Under the pieces are notes generated by a model. The model worked only from the letters and a program-made list of their open reading frames with translations. It made no database searches and was not told the DNA's origin. DNA of 64,000 bases from Sceloporus undulatus. Lineage: Eukaryota > Chordata > Lepidosauria > Squamata > Phrynosomatidae. Within the stretch, counting starts at the first letter, position 1; each line of letters opens with the position of its first letter. The position numbers were made by a program, and so were the translations under genes. The stretch lies in the NCBI RefSeq assembly GCF_019175285.1, contig NC_056527.1:107173746-107237745 (forward strand), written 5' to 3'. Shown in pieces: positions 14,128 through 25,112 of this stretch.

Positions 14128-17100
14128 ATAATAATAATAATAATTGCTGAGCATTCACATCAGGTAGCTTAAGAAGCACTGAGATAATGGATATATATTT
14201 CTTAACCAAAAGGGACCAGTCCCAGGTGGAAGAATGAATAGCAAGTGCAGAAATAATGTGTTTGTGTGTGTGCCTTCAAGTCACCTGTCAACTTATGGTG
14301 ATTCCATGCTGTGACAGAACATAGATGTTCTCTCCCAATTGAAGAAAAAATTCTTGTATGTGTTAGTTCCTCCCAAATTTTTGTGGTTCAGTTCCTCACA
14401 TCCTTACATGGGCTAGTTTCTCCCATCCACTAAAGGCAGAGCTGGGTAAATATTGTTAAGCCATTGAATGACAAACCTGCAAATATTATGTTGAAACCAA
14501 CAGCATGCTATCTAGCGCATACATTTTCATGGGAGAGTAGCAGTATTCATTTTTTACGGGGACAGCCCCAGTAAATCTTAGCTTTATCAGCTGCTTTTGA
14601 AGTGTCCCAGTTTCCTTCTCTTCTTCTCCCTTTTACCCTTTGTTCTACTTCATTTGCTACAAACTGATTTCAAAGTGTGGAAGTAGTTTGCCCTCAATTC
14701 ACTCAACAGAGGGAAGAGGGGTAAAATCTTGCTCTTTCAAGCAGGCACAGGCCAAAACAAGCTACTGCAGTCTGTCCTAGCTTGTGTGTTGTTCCTCATT
14801 AATAACATTTACCATCTTGACCACACTCTGATATTGCTTGGCCACAAGTGTCCTATTTTCATTTGTGAAATGCTGGAAGGTATTGAATTTATGTAAGTGT
14901 TGAATTACTACTCAGCAAGTGATTTAATGTCTACTCTCACAGAGACTAGCAATTCAATGTAGGCCTTGAATAGGTTGCAGAAAAAAGTAAGAATTGCACC
15001 TTGGCTGTACCAAAAAGTAATTGTCCCGAATGGCCAATAAAAATATCCAAGGCCTAACTGTGACAGGCCAGTTGATGTTCTCTCAGCAGCAACACTGCCA
15101 GCAGGGAAGGCCAACTGCTGATACACAAGTGACAAAAGTAGGAAACCATATGTTTATGCCCTTATAAACAAAGTTCACAAATGTGGTGAAACTCTGAACT
15201 TGGTGTGAACTCTTAAAAATTTGTGGAATGGCTTGAATTAAAACTATCCAGCCCAGCTGTTGTTTTACAGAGAGCCAGCTGCCTTTTGGTGGCAGGTGAG
15301 AGCACCCCCTGCCACTCAGCTAATCTCCCCCACTCTGTCTGATCATCCTTGCAGCCAGCAAGACAAAGGAGAATCGAGGAATCTCAGTGTCGAGGAGGTG
15401 GCTGCTGACTTGCGCCCTCTTATGCTATGGATGGCCAATTCAATGGAATTGCTCAATTTGGTCCAAAAGAGAGTCCTGGACATCGAGAAGGATCTGGACT
15501 TGGAGGGTGAGCCAAGGATCCTATGTTTTCTAGGCTGCGTACAGAAGGGAGCAGAAGGAGAGCAGTGGCAGAATCCCATAAGGGCAAAGGGGCAAGAAGA
15601 TAGGACTGAGATAGATAATGAAGGTTCCTATGAGTTGTAGGGGCAGAAAAGTGTAGGATTGCAGGGCAAGAAAGAGGCATTGATTTTTTAAAAAATGAGG
15701 GACATAGTATATCCCTCCAGATGTTGAACTGCAGTTCCTTGCAGACTTTGCCAACACAGCCAACAGTGAGGATGGGATGCTGGAAAGTGAAATCCAGAAA
15801 CATCTGGAGGGCTGCACTTCATCTCCACTGGGTTAAGACAACATCAGAGCATATGGCTTTTTATATGGAATGTATAATATTGATGTTTAAGAATACTTTA
15901 CAATGTTATCAGACTGCTAAGGCTTTATATGAGTTTAATATGACTGAATTTAAGAAACCTGGGAACTATAGTTTAATAAGGATTTAGAGAATGCTTCATA
16001 ATAGAAATATACTACAGGACTACAGACCCAGAGGCTTCCAAAAGAGATAGAATGACTGTGATACCACTTTGCCTGTCTTTAGCGTACTAAGACCCTCAGA
16101 CTCTTCTTCTTCCATCCCTGCAGGAGTTTCCCACAGTGCATTGCTCTCCAGCGACCTGGAGACATGTGATGAGGCAATGGCTGTCTTAGATGAAGTCATC
16201 ATGTCCACATTCCAACAGTCTGTATACTACCTCACTAAGGTGAGTGAGTATATCTGAAAATGATGCCTGTTCCCTTACTCCACCCCCAGTTCTCTCCCAC
16301 TAGCCTATTGTCTGTATGTTACATCCTGTGTTTCTAAACCATTTTTCCTTTAACAGACTCTCTACTCAGCCCTTCCTGCCTTGCTAGACAGTAACCCATT
16401 CACAGCTTCGGCTGACTTGTTCCATGTGCCCGAGATCAGCAGCATGCCTGAGGGGATCCGTGGGACCCTTGCCATCTATCAAACTACTCTTGAGTTGACC
16501 CGAGACTGTGACCTGCACCCTGACCTTGTCTCACAGACTTTCGGATACCTTTTCTTCTTCTCCAATGCCTCACTTTTTAACACCCTTATGGAAAGAGGTG
16601 GGATATACAAGTCACCAGACTTCTTGGACTGACTGGGGAGAGTAGGAGGAGGATGCATAGGTCAAAAGAGTCTTCCATGTTTTTTAAAAAAATATTTATA
16701 GAAGAAGAATGTTCCATCCACAGAACTTTGAGAGCAGAGTAACTTTTGGTGGGAACCTCACTCTTTTGGGCCTCAGCATAAATAGAGCCCCTTCTTTGAC
16801 TTTGTCAACATCCATTACTTTCTTTTTTGTTTGGCCTCTAAGGCTCTATTCAAGACCTGTGTCTCTTGTGGAGGCAAAATTGTCACTATTGATGGCCACT
16901 CCCAGCACCTTTTTTAAGTTTTGTTTCAGTGAAGGTAACCATCTGAATTTCTGTTCCATCTGCAAAGATTTCACAACCCAGAGGTTTAAGAATGGTTATA
17001 TCTTTGGGAGCAACCCCTCAGAATTGCAGAAATTGCTACACAGAATTGCCTTGAGTTCTGGCTGGTTCTATAGGAAGAGAAGTCTAATTATGGTGGGGGG

Positions 17101-20100
17101 GAAAGAGGGTAGTCAGGGTCATAGTTTCAGGGTTCTCTTTGTAGATAGTGGTAATGTACTACATCTGAGAGTGTTTTTATCCTGATGCTGGATGCTGGAA
17201 ATGTTACCTTTTTAGACTACAACTCCAACAACCTCTTACCCAGGGTTTCTACATTTCCAGCCTACGTACGAGGCTAAAATCCATTTTTGAGACCCATTTT
17301 GATTGCTGATGCAAAATGAAAAACAGGTGAGCAGCGCACTCATTTGTTTTGAGAAGGCATTTCTAAGAGCTTGGATACGTTGCCTTCTGTGGACTAAAAC
17401 TCCCATTGCTGGCTGGGGGATTCTGGACCTTGTAGTCCAAAAAGATACTTTTTCCAGCCTCTGGCCATTCCAGATAATCGATTTATCATATTCTCTTAAC
17501 AAGAACCTCTTTCTAGCTGATTCACCCAAAGACCCAGAGAGAGTTGAGAGAACCAGAACTCACTAAGGTTCTGTTCTTTACTCCTAAGCAGTTCAAAGAA
17601 CAAATCTGCCTTCAGCCTTTCCCTCCCCCTGTTTCCTCCTATTTTTTGTCCTAGGCTCTGGGGGAAGCAGCCTGTTTCCTGCCTGTCCCAGAGTTCAGGG
17701 CTGCAGGACAGGAAACATGGAGGCTGGCCTGGCTTGGGCGGCTCCCTCATTCATTCCACAGATGCAGGGGGGATGGGGATGGGGAAGGACCACAGGAATG
17801 AGTAAAGTGCAGAGAAGGTTGGGATCAAGAGATACTCTTACCCGGCTGCATTCTTAAACCCACTTTCCCCCTTTTTCAGGCAGTTCTCAGTCCCTTTTCC
17901 TGTGGGCCAAGGCAGTGCAGATCCGAACCAACCTCGACCTGGTGCTGGATTGGTTGCAAGGGGTGGGCCTTGGGGACATTGCTGCCGAATTCTTTCGCAA
18001 GCTCAGCACAACAGCCAACCTCCTATGTGTCCCCAAAACCAGCTTGCTTCAGGTAAACAAACAGAATCCTACATCTTCAGGAGGCAGCAGCCTCAGCTGT
18101 GAGACATCAGGAACAGTTTCTCCATCCTTGATCTCGAGCTTGGAAAATTTAGAGGCTCTAACTAGGGGTCAGCTTTGATCTGGGAACATCTGGCTGAAGA
18201 GATAGGGCAGGGAAGTGCTTTCCATTCTCCCTTTCCTCTTGGAGCTCCTAGTAGGCTTTCTTTGTAAAGCCTGTTTCATTGACAGAAGAATTTGCCAAGA
18301 AATATTTCAGTAAAAAGATTTTTAGCCACTTTGTGTTCTACCATAGAATGTAATGAACTTAATCCACACAATTGCACATTCTGCTACTGGGTTCATATAC
18401 AGCATCCTGAAAAGATCTGTTTTCCTGTGTTTTCTAATTCCCGTGGCAGTGAAAATTAGTCTTTTAAAAAGTGTGGACAGTGATAACAATATTGAACATG
18501 GGGTGTGCAAGAGACCTCCCTGCCAGTGTAACTGGTTGCTGCTCCCCATTATCTAGCAGAAACAAAATAAATTATGCAAATCAGAAGTATGCAAACATCC
18601 TAATTTTCATAAATCATAGAAGTTACAAAACTCCACTTCTGCTACAAATCAGAGTTTGTTTGTAAGAGCCCATATCAATTTATTTGTTCTGCAAGCAGTG
18701 TTTCACACAATAGTATCTGCTTAGAGCACATTATGATCTGGGGCTGAGTAGGCCTATCAAAATGCTGGAAGGTGAGGTCTAGTGGATAAATGGTTGCGCC
18801 TTGCAGCCAAGAGGGATGTGCAGATTGGGTATCTGCTCTGTCCTTTTTCACTGAGGCTGCAGTGTTCTATCAATTGTGGTTAAAATACTTGATTAAAAGC
18901 TTCTTGATTGGCAGTGAAGGCACACCTTCTTTATGCATTTAAGCAATAAATTTCTTACAGAGTCAGAAACAAGTGCACATATACACAAAGAAATACACTT
19001 CTCTTCAAAATGTTTATTATATTCATAAATTCATTGTTTAATCCAGGGACAAGGGAAAACTGTGGCTCTTCTGAGATGTGGATTGAGTACACTTCCCATC
19101 ATCCTTAACCATTGCCTGGACCAATCATTCCTTGGTCCTGGGTTCATCAAATAGAGCGATAAGTTGGAAGGGATCCTAATGACCATCTAATCCACCCTTC
19201 TCAGTGCAAGAAACCACTGCTAAAGCACTCCTGAGAAGCAGCCATCTAACCTGTTTAAAAACCACCAATGAAGGGGGGAGGTCACCAACTTAATCTGATA
19301 AATCATATGATGCAGTTTTAATTAGGTGACATCTTCTTTTCTTGTGTCTCTATGAAATCAAATGCTGTTTGTTCGAAGATGCAGATGCATGTATACCTCC
19401 AGAAGAAAATCTGTTGCTGAGCATTGCATCTTTAACAGAAAATTTGGTACCAGAGGCAGAAAGAACATGGAAAGAATAGAGAGAGGCTCATACATCACAA
19501 AAAATAAGAGCAGTATATCAAATTTCAGCAAAATTTTTATTTAATAATAACGATACACACATTTGAAATTAAACATTCAGGCCAGGTAAGCTTTGCATAA
19601 GCAAACAACATTTTAAACCTTCTAGAGACCACATGAAGGCGTCTTCCAAAATGCATCTAAGGATGACTATTTTTTTTCACCAGCCTCCATTTTCTTACAG
19701 TTTCCATTGGTGGCCCAAAACATCTCTATTTTTTAAATATGCTGGTAGTAGCTGGTGAGGGAGACTTAACCTGCTCTCTCATTTTCACTGTTCACACATC
19801 AATAAGTAGCTAATCAGGAGGTAGCTAATATTTATCTTGCCTATGATAGGCCATTACAGACATCTATAGTAGGACTGGCTAGAGCAGAATCCTGCTGTTT
19901 CACAGCTCAAGCTCCTATTGCTTGTTTGTACTTCAGACAAGTTGCTGAAACCTAACACTAAAAAAGTGTTTCTCTAGCCCTCCTTTCCTATTCTCCCAGT
20001 GGTGATGCTATTAAAGAACCTCCAGCTAGACAGAAAATAAAGACTGCAGAAAGGAGTTTATTTGTTGTAGTCTCTGTGCCTCACATAAATGGATGTTGGA

Positions 20101-21088
20101 CCCGTTTGTGTGAAAGCATAGATGAGTACTCAATAGATAAGCAACCTCTTATTCTTTTTCAGAGGCTTTGTTAACTGAGGGATGCTTATATAGCCAGCCA
20201 TTTATACTGAGAAGGACCAGATTTTCTTTCTCAGGTGCTATCATGAACTGCTCTTCTGCTATCTTTTGACTTCACACAGGCATCCTGGTCTCGACTGAGA
20301 AATGATTATCCAGCTCTCACTCCAGCCCAGCTCCAGCATGTGCTCAGCAATTACCAGCTGGGACCAGCCCGAGTGCCCCCTGATTCCTGGCACCCCCCTG
20401 AAAAGGAAAGAGATGAGATTGCACACAGTAAGTGAGAGTATTGTGTTATTTCCAACACACAAGATTCTCCTGTCACCACTTCTATTTATTTCTCCCTTTC
20501 CCCACGTTTCCCAAGATTCCACTCCCCAAACTTGTGAACTGGGCTACAAGGGTTAAAAGAGTTTTTCTTTCCTCCTTCCACAGTCCATTCCAAAGAGCAT
20601 TGACCAGAGGTATAGGCAGGGTAAAGCCAGAGTTTGAAAATGTTAATTTTTCGTTTTGGATTATACTCCCAGAATCCCCCAGACAGCATGGCCACTGTCC
20701 TGCTGGTTAGATAATTTGGGGAAGCTATTCAAAAAGGTGATTTTATCATGTTTTGATGCAGATGCCTAGGGATCAGGTAGCTGGGAGTGGAGAGTGGTTA
20801 AAACAATATAGAGATTTTCTATTAGAAGCACTTTTAAAAATCTTGAGCATCAACACCTCTCCTTTTTAAAATATATGTTCTCTCCAAGGTGACATATTTG
20901 AGAGCTTCACAGACCATCCGCCGCTGATTCTACCATGTGATGGTTTCCGCTTGCGTCTCACAGAGCCTGTGTCTGATGATATCCTCCATCGCCAACTTGT
21001 ACGCTTGCGCCGCTTTCTCTGGGAGCTGGAACGTGAATCCCTCCCAGCCAACCAAAGGGCAGCATATGGATTGGATCCCAGTCAATGA
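6220..21088 (+). CDS. RASIP1: RASIP1, Ras-interacting protein 1 (complete, 11 coding exons)
   Basis: RASIP1 is a Rap1/Ras effector that acts at endothelial junctions with RADIL and ARHGAP29 to lower RhoA signalling and allow vessel lumen formation (known of the family). The coding exons are 6220-6353, 7228-7805, 11109-11476, 12113-12760, 13734-13771, 15355-15506, 16124-16239, 16357-16597, 17880-18052, 20280-20427 and 20889-21088. All introns are GT-AG, the phases agree, and the sum is 2796 bases, or 931 residues plus stop (human is about 963). In order: a conserved N-terminus (GSPRFGKLH), RA domain about 121-225 (YKSVLATARSTAR), FHA-like region about 361-470 (PDILPRHC, MYKDPR), and DIL region about 590-870 (LRPLMLWMAN, HPDLVSQTFGYLFFFSNASL, IRTNLDLVLDWL). 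The start was chosen by its match to the human N-terminus. No frame breaks are seen. A 5' untranslated exon probably lies upstream, because a pyrimidine tract and AG sit just before the start codon. Confidence 0.95.
6560..7075 (+). repeat. Copy 1 of a six-copy dispersed repeat (interrupted)
   Basis: It shares 'cagagtgtggtcaagatgg', 'gcagcaatttgctttt' and 'gcactttgaactcagtttg' with copies at 14545-14880, 32215-32570, 34655-34985, 38690-38945 and 48535-48860. The part after about 6790 is unrelated until the 'ctgtccctgcc...gggacagtc' end near 7035-7070, so another sequence has probably been inserted. Confidence 0.6.
7228..7805 (+). CDS. RASIP1: RASIP1 coding exon 2 (RA domain)
   Basis: Residues 45-238. 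After a basic, Gly/Ser-rich linker comes the Ras-association domain from about 121 (VPGILKIYGGD) to about 225, including GDSERPLVLQ. Acceptor ttcacag, donor gtgagt, phase 1 exit. The open frame continues into the intron, but homology to RASIP1 stops at the donor. Confidence 0.95.
7906..7980. repeat. Short foldback element (GGACTACAACTCCC type)
   Basis: The two arms are 'aactcccagaattcccca' and 'atgggagttgtagtctaaaa', around a short centre. It lies just inside RASIP1 intron 2. This is the commonest small repeat of the window. Confidence 0.6.
8636..8965 (-). repeat. LINE 3' end with (ATT)n tail and assembly gap
   Basis: The stretch 'cccgcctctcccatgtatt' and 'gccggaagagatccatctt' matches the larger LINE piece at 9378-10120. 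The AAT run at 8636-8700 is its tail read from the other strand. Ten Ns at 8691-8700 mean the true repeat length is unknown. Confidence 0.55.
9378..10120 (-). mobile_element. Non-LTR retrotransposon piece (L2/CR1-like), RT C-terminus
   Basis: The minus strand reads as the end of a LINE reverse-transcriptase ORF: KLQLVQNMAAILITG, ILKSLHWLPI, LVITYKALHGLGPAYL, MFSVAAPKVWNDL. A short 3' region and an (ATC)n tail (9378-9409 on the plus strand as ATG repeats) follow. It is 5'-truncated and lies in RASIP1 intron 2. The clade is a guess from the wording of the RT tail. Confidence 0.75.
11109..11476 (+). CDS. RASIP1: RASIP1 coding exon 3
   Basis: Residues 238-360: an Arg/Ser-rich linker (SRRSRAASGGH), the conserved NLSLRRSISEMNL block, and the start of the FHA-like region (LTQYLIQPPTEHPYFLQLLG). 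Donor gtaggt, phase 0. Confidence 0.93.
11565..11930 (-). repeat. LINE 3' fragment
   Basis: Contains 'gctcaaggtggcatataa' and 'cattgtataaatgg...acagcagagaaggct', phrases typical of lizard L2/CR1-like 3' ends read in reverse. No ORF. In RASIP1 intron 3. Confidence 0.4.
12113..12760 (+). CDS. RASIP1: RASIP1 coding exon 4 (FHA-like)
   Basis: Residues 361-576, the largest exon. It holds the FHA-like fold (EFVIHVMTRRRHIFGR, YVDTFLSAPDILPRHC, MVRPFRGASITHNG, GDLLGMGQHFLFMYKDPR) and the approach to the DIL domain (HLPRLIARIAQLVKEAVW). Phase 0 at both ends. Antisense open frames over it are shadows. Confidence 0.95.
12761..13733. other. RASIP1 intron 4
   Basis: I recognise no repeat family in most of it. 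A C/T-rich homopolymer run (about 13541-13571) is followed by one arm of the ACTACAA foldback family. Confidence 0.4.
13734..13771 (+). CDS. RASIP1: RASIP1 coding exon 5 (38-bp micro-exon)
   Basis: It encodes EKIKEIGDRQSE plus two bases of an Asn codon, matching human EKIKEIGDRQPEN. Acceptor ttcccag, donor gtaagt. It is far too short for ORF-based detection and was placed by homology and phase. Confidence 0.92.
13955..14135 (+). repeat. Sauria-type SINE, 5' truncated
   Basis: Body and tail only: 'caaatcttgccaagaaaac', 'ccataagtcggaaattactt', then (CAA)n at 14098-14127 running into ATA repeats. In RASIP1 intron 5. Confidence 0.75.
14262..14320 (-). repeat. SINE 3' tail fragment
   Basis: 'gtgtgtgtgccttcaagtca' followed by 'aacttatggtgattcca' is the reversed Bov-B-like tail shared by the SINEs of this window. 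Confidence 0.55.
14545..14880 (-). repeat. Copy 2 of the six-copy dispersed repeat
   Basis: Reverse of the family core: 'gggacagccccagta' end, then 'tgaccacactctgatattgc' and 'ttggccacaagtgtcc'. In RASIP1 intron 5. Confidence 0.6.
15355..15506 (+). CDS. RASIP1: RASIP1 coding exon 6 (DIL start)
   Basis: Residues 589-640, with VAADLRPLMLWMANSMELL, the first conserved helix block of the dilute domain. Acceptor cttgcag, donor gtgagc, phase 1 exit. Confidence 0.93.
16124..16239 (+). CDS. RASIP1: RASIP1 coding exon 7 (DIL)
   Basis: Residues 640-678, including ETCDEAMAVLDEVIM and STFQQSVYYLTK, nearly identical to human. Acceptor ccctgcag, donor gtgagt, phase 0 exit. Confidence 0.93.
16357..16597 (+). 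CDS. RASIP1: RASIP1 coding exon 8 (DIL)
   Basis: Residues 679-759: TLYSALPALLDSNPF through HPDLVSQTFGYLFFFSNASL and NTLMERG. The donor is the weaker gtggga. Phase 1 exit. Confidence 0.93.
16598..17879. other. RASIP1 intron 8
   Basis: Apart from one ACTACAA-type foldback (17388-17450) and a single arm near 17215, I see nothing recognisable. The open frames here are unsupported. Confidence 0.4.
17880..18052 (+). CDS. RASIP1: RASIP1 coding exon 9 (DIL)
   Basis: Residues 759-816: AVQIRTNLDLVLDWLQG, GLGDIAAEFFRKLS, NLLCVPKTSLLQ. Acceptor ctttttcag, donor gtaaac, phase 0 exit. Confidence 0.94.
18053..20279. other. RASIP1 intron 9
   Basis: At 2.2 kb it lacks any repeat family I can name, apart from fragments around 19150-19300 ('caatgaaggggggaggtcacc') that read like a dispersed element. 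No exon-like homology. Confidence 0.35.
20280..20427 (+). CDS. RASIP1: RASIP1 coding exon 10
   Basis: Residues 817-866: ASWSRLRNDYPALTPAQLQH, then LSNYQLGPARVPP, the end of the dilute domain. Donor gtaagt, phase 1 exit. Confidence 0.93.
20889..21088 (+). CDS. RASIP1: RASIP1 coding exon 11 (stop)
   Basis: Residues 866-931: DIFESFTDHPPLILP, LRLTEPVSDDILHRQL, RFLWELERESLPAN, then a short lineage-specific end (QRAAYGLDPSQ) and TGA at 21086-21088. Confidence 0.92.
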
Positions 21089-21469
21089 AATGCAGGTGTT
21101 CAAAATGGTTCTTGGTCCCCAGGAAGCTCTTGCCTGATCATTCTTGACTGATGGAGATCCTGAAGCTGAGGTTGGAAGTTCCTGAAGCTGAGGTTGGAAG
21201 AGACAGAGTTGCCTGAAACAATTACAGTCTATCTGAATACAGGAGTGTCCTGAAGATCAAAGGTTATAATTATATCCTAAAAGAAAGCCCATCAGCAGCT
21301 TTCATGGCTTCCTGTTCATTGCTGTCTATTGGCAAGCACTGATCATCTCAAGGACCAATCTCAAAATGTTTTTGAGATTGCAAACTCTATCCAAACTCAA
21401 TCGTTGCAGTTCTTTTCTTACCTCAGATTATGCTGTTTGTAGCAAACTATGTATTCCTTTCTTCACTGC

Positions 21470-21475
21470 AATAAA
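21470..21475 (+). terminator. RASIP1: RASIP1 poly(A) signal
   Basis: An AATAAA hexamer lies 382 bases after the stop codon. It is the first canonical one I see downstream, giving a 3' untranslated region of about 0.4 kb. Confidence 0.6.
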
Positions 21476-22795
21476 ACTCTTAATTATTATAAAGAAATCA
21501 GACATATTTTGATATGAAGGGAAACTCCTGTGTAAATATCGACAGCTCCCAGAACATAGTGTTATAGAAGGTAGAGCAGGAATGACAGACAGAGTTCTGG
21601 CTACACTAGTGCCAGTATGATACATGTGTGTGTGTGTGTGTGTGCGTGCACACATGCATTTAAAACACTGGGATGTTTCAGAGTTCAGTGGTGTTTCTGA
21701 AACATGCCTATTTGTTATAGTGATCTTTGTAAGCATTTAAGAAAGTGAGAGTAAGTAAGCTAGGAAGTAACTGAATTTTGTAATGAGTTAATTTGGCATC
21801 TAGTTTCTTATTTGCAGTAGCAAGTTACAATGTAATTACTTTTTTGCCTTGTAAGAGCCACTGCTGGAATTCACTACTTTTCAAGGGAATGGGGAACAGT
21901 TGTCTGCCTGTTATCTGTTATTCACTATGTGTGCTGACTAAATCTGAATAATGGGAAGGGGAAAAGGAAGAGTCATATGAGTAGATGCCACATGAAAAGG
22001 ACTGCTTTGTAGTAGTAGTTCTCGTTGCTTTTGTATTTTTCTCAGAATTGTCAAGGTGCAATATCTGAATTGCCCATTTGGGGGAACCAGAGGGCATTTC
22101 CCTGCATTTTCCAATGGCACAACACTAAAAGTATCATGTTAATAGACTGAGTAACCCCACTAGATTGCGGTAACAGTAGCAAGTGAGTGACCTGTTGGAC
22201 AATCAAAGTAATGATGACTAATCTAACTGTTTCTTTTTAAAAATATCAACCTATGTCTGCATCTCTGTAAAATACTGGAATGTGTATGGGTTGGGAGCCA
22301 GGATCTTTCAGTTCTTTAGTGTCAATACAAGCCTAGCTGCGTCTCTGGGACGTGCCTCTTTTCCATTGTCCCAGACCACAAGTGCTATCTTTGTCAACAG
22401 CGTCAGGCCCACGGCAGCTCCTGGAATTAATCTCTGCAATCTGAGCCCGGGAAAGACCTATGAGCTCATCTCCCTCTCCCTATCCCCAGGCACCATTTGG
22501 AGCTCCTAGCAAAGGGATTGTGGTCCAAGGATATCACACAGCCAAGGCGTGAGAATCCAGCACCATTCACCTGAGACACAGCAGAGGGGGAGACAAGGGC
22601 AAGGAAAAGAGCACAGGGATTCAGCATGCATAAGCAGGAATTTTTAGCTCTGAATCATGAGGCCCTACTTGCCAGGAGTCCTTACCAAATGCAGCAAGGG
22701 GCACAGCTGCACACATACCCAGCTCATGGAGAGATTAGCCATCCTGGTTCAGTAAAATATATATTTTATCTTTTAGTAATATATATATATTATTA

Positions 22796-23049
22796 CAGTG
22801 GTACCTCGGGATACGAAATACCCAGGTTACGAAATTTTCGGGATACGAAAAAATCCCATAGGAAAACATTGTTCCGGGTTACGAATGTTTTTTCAGGTTA
22901 CGAAAAAACTTTTGGTGCTTTTTTCGGCTTTTTCGCACGGAATCGCGGCTTTTCCCCATTAGCGCCTATGGCAATTCGGCTTACGAAGGCTTTTCGGGTT
23001 ACGAACGGTGCCACGGAACGAATTAATTTCGTAACCCGAGGCACCACTG
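22796..23049. mobile_element. 254-bp TA-flanked palindromic MITE, second copy
   Basis: Same termini and length as 3347-3600, in the opposite orientation, with TA on each side (22794-22795, 23050-23051). The inside again consists of repeated 'gttacgaa' units. Confidence 0.75.
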
Positions 23050-23122
23050 TAGTCACTCTGGTTAAAATGGCAAACACACACGCACAAGTCAGGATACAGA
23101 ACAAACCATAAGCACACTGCAT

Positions 23123-23410
23123 CATAGGAAAATTACCGCATGAAGCGCTAGTGATAGAATTGAAGTAGTATCACAACTATGATTCTTCTCCTTTCACATG
23201 ACATTGCCACTCATCCATTGCTGATCTGTTGTTATACTGTTATTATCGTCCAGTTTTATATTAACGAGAGATACCTATTAATGCAAACTTGTGCGATAAT
23301 AATTGCGACAACAGATCAGCAGTGGATGAGTTGTGCGAGAAGGAGAGGAATCACAAGTTGTAATTCCACCTTAATTCCATCACTAGTGCCTTGTGCAGTA
23401 ATCTCCATAG
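23123..23410. mobile_element. Long foldback MITE
   Basis: The left arm (from 'cataggaaaattaccgc') and right arm (ending 'gcagtaatctccatag') are inverted copies over more than 100 bases. Both contain 'gctgatctgttgt' and a variant of 'actagtgatggaatt'. No ORF. Confidence 0.65.
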
Positions 23411-23522
23411 ATTAAGAATACTTCTGGATCATGTACAACACATTACCCTCCTTTGTCTTTAAACTATGAACCAGTGTGCAGGAAATGTTTTAGTCTCCCG
23501 AGAAAAGACAGGAAATGTTTTT

Positions 23523-23592
23523 CTTTTGGACTGCAATTCCAGTCAGCATGGACTATGTTGACTGGGGACCATGGGAGCTGTAGTCCAAAAAA
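23523..23592. repeat. Short foldback element (GGACTACAACTCCC type)
   Basis: Arms 'ttttggactgcaattcc' and 'gggagctgtagtccaaaa'. It contains an exact ACTAYRNNNCCCR match on the minus strand at 23572-23584. Confidence 0.6.
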
Positions 23593-23966
23593 GTCACTGC
23601 CAAGCTCCAATCCTCCATTTCTGTCAGTAGAAGTATGTGCCCTTCATACTTGCATAATTTCATTTGGCTATCTGTGCTTATGTGAGAGCAAACAGATCAT
23701 GAGGATCATTTGTGCTTACGTGAGAGCAAAAAGATCCTGATGATTCATGGCTTCTTGTAGAAAGCCAGTCTTGCAAGAAGACACTCTCTCTCACTGCTTC
23801 ATTCACTTTCTCAGTTCTTTACACAAATTTGTGCTCCTGCTGCTTCATGTGGGGAGATGTCTTTGAGACACACAACCATGAGGGGTCAGTGTTGCTCATC
23901 CATTCAAACCATTATGTTCAGTCCATCATATCCACACATGTGTGCAAAGGTTTGGGCACATATTGT

Positions 23967-23989
23967 GCACACACACACACACACACACA
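23967..23989. repeat. (CA)n microsatellite
   Basis: An uninterrupted CA run of about 11 units. Confidence 0.9.
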
Positions 23990-24603
23990 TATGCAAGAGA
24001 GACCTTTTCCTCGATCTGCAATGTTGGCTAGACTTCAGAAGAAGGTGGGCTGAGGGTGGTGCCAAGGGGCAGGACACATAGTAGGGGGCAGGGCAGGGAG
24101 CATGTCTGACTTTAAATACTCTGCTCCGAACCTGATCCGCCGCGTCAGTGAAATCTAGTGCGGGCCCTGGATGGCTGGCAACAGGTGACACCTGTTGTGT
24201 GAAGAAACGCTCCCTGTGGCCCGACAGCAGCCACTGGGAAAGGGCAAAGGGGACCCAGCAAGCATGCCCACCTCAGTCACTCCTGGATCTTCACAGCAGC
24301 TGGCATGAGAAGAAGGCCAATATGTTGATGAATAATCTCTGCAGGGACATGAGGCTTGCTCTGTTCACATTTAAGTCCTACCTGAGATGATTTCTGCCCC
24401 TTTCTCTATGTTCTTGTAAAAAATAAAGACCAAAGACCAGTAAATATAAAAAGGAACTTCTGTTCAGTGCCAGCTCTGCAGATAGATATACAGAAATAAG
24501 TGATATCTGCAACAAAATGTTGCAATACATTCTCATCCAATAACGAAAGGAAGGTTCAAGGTACTAGCTAGCCATGTCTCCTCCCAGGATACAATAAACC
24601 AAC

Positions 24604-24772
24604 TGCAGAAGAGTGGTGTAGTGGTTTGAGCATGGACTGTGACTCTGGAGACCGGGGTTGGGAATCCCTGCTTGGGAATGAGAGGCTGAAAGTATGTGAG
24701 TGGCTTTCATGGCTGAGCTGGGAATCGAACCCTGGTCTTCAGAGTCTAGTTCAGCACTCAAACCGTTACTTG
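24604..24772. repeat. Two SINE heads in inverted orientation
   Basis: A plus-strand tRNA-like head ('gtgtagtggtttgag', 'ctctggagaccggggtt') is followed by a reversed head ('gggaatcgaaccctggtctt', 'gcactcaaaccgttac'). Confidence 0.6.
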
Positions 24773-24897
24773 ATTTTTGCCTCATTTCTCTCTCTCTCAG
24801 GGTTCTCCCTCAGAGCTTGGTAAAATCACTTTTCAGATTACAGTTCCTGTCCCTAGTTGCTGTTGTTGTATGGCTTCAAGTCAATTTCCGATTTTTG

Positions 24898-25112
24898 GTC
24901 AGCATAATGCTTTGAGTGCCGGACTAGGAGTCTGGAGACCAGGGTTCGAATCCCCACTCAGCCACAAAAACCCACTGGGTGATCTTGGGCAAGTTGGAAG
25001 GCAATGGCAAACCCCTCTGATGAAAATTGCCAAGAAAACCCCATGATAGGTTCATCCTAGAGTTTCCATAAGTCATAAATGTCTTGAAGGCACACACAAC
25101 AGTAACAAAAAT
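24898..25112 (+). repeat. Sauria-type SINE, near full length
   Basis: Head 'ggagaccagggttcgaatcc', body 'acccactgggtgatcttggg', tail 'ccataagtcataaatgtctt...ggcacacacaacagtaac'. Confidence 0.8.

Noticed and set aside
22282-22509. 75-codon frame in the intergenic region
   Set aside because: No homology recognised, no splice or start context, and surrounded by repeats.
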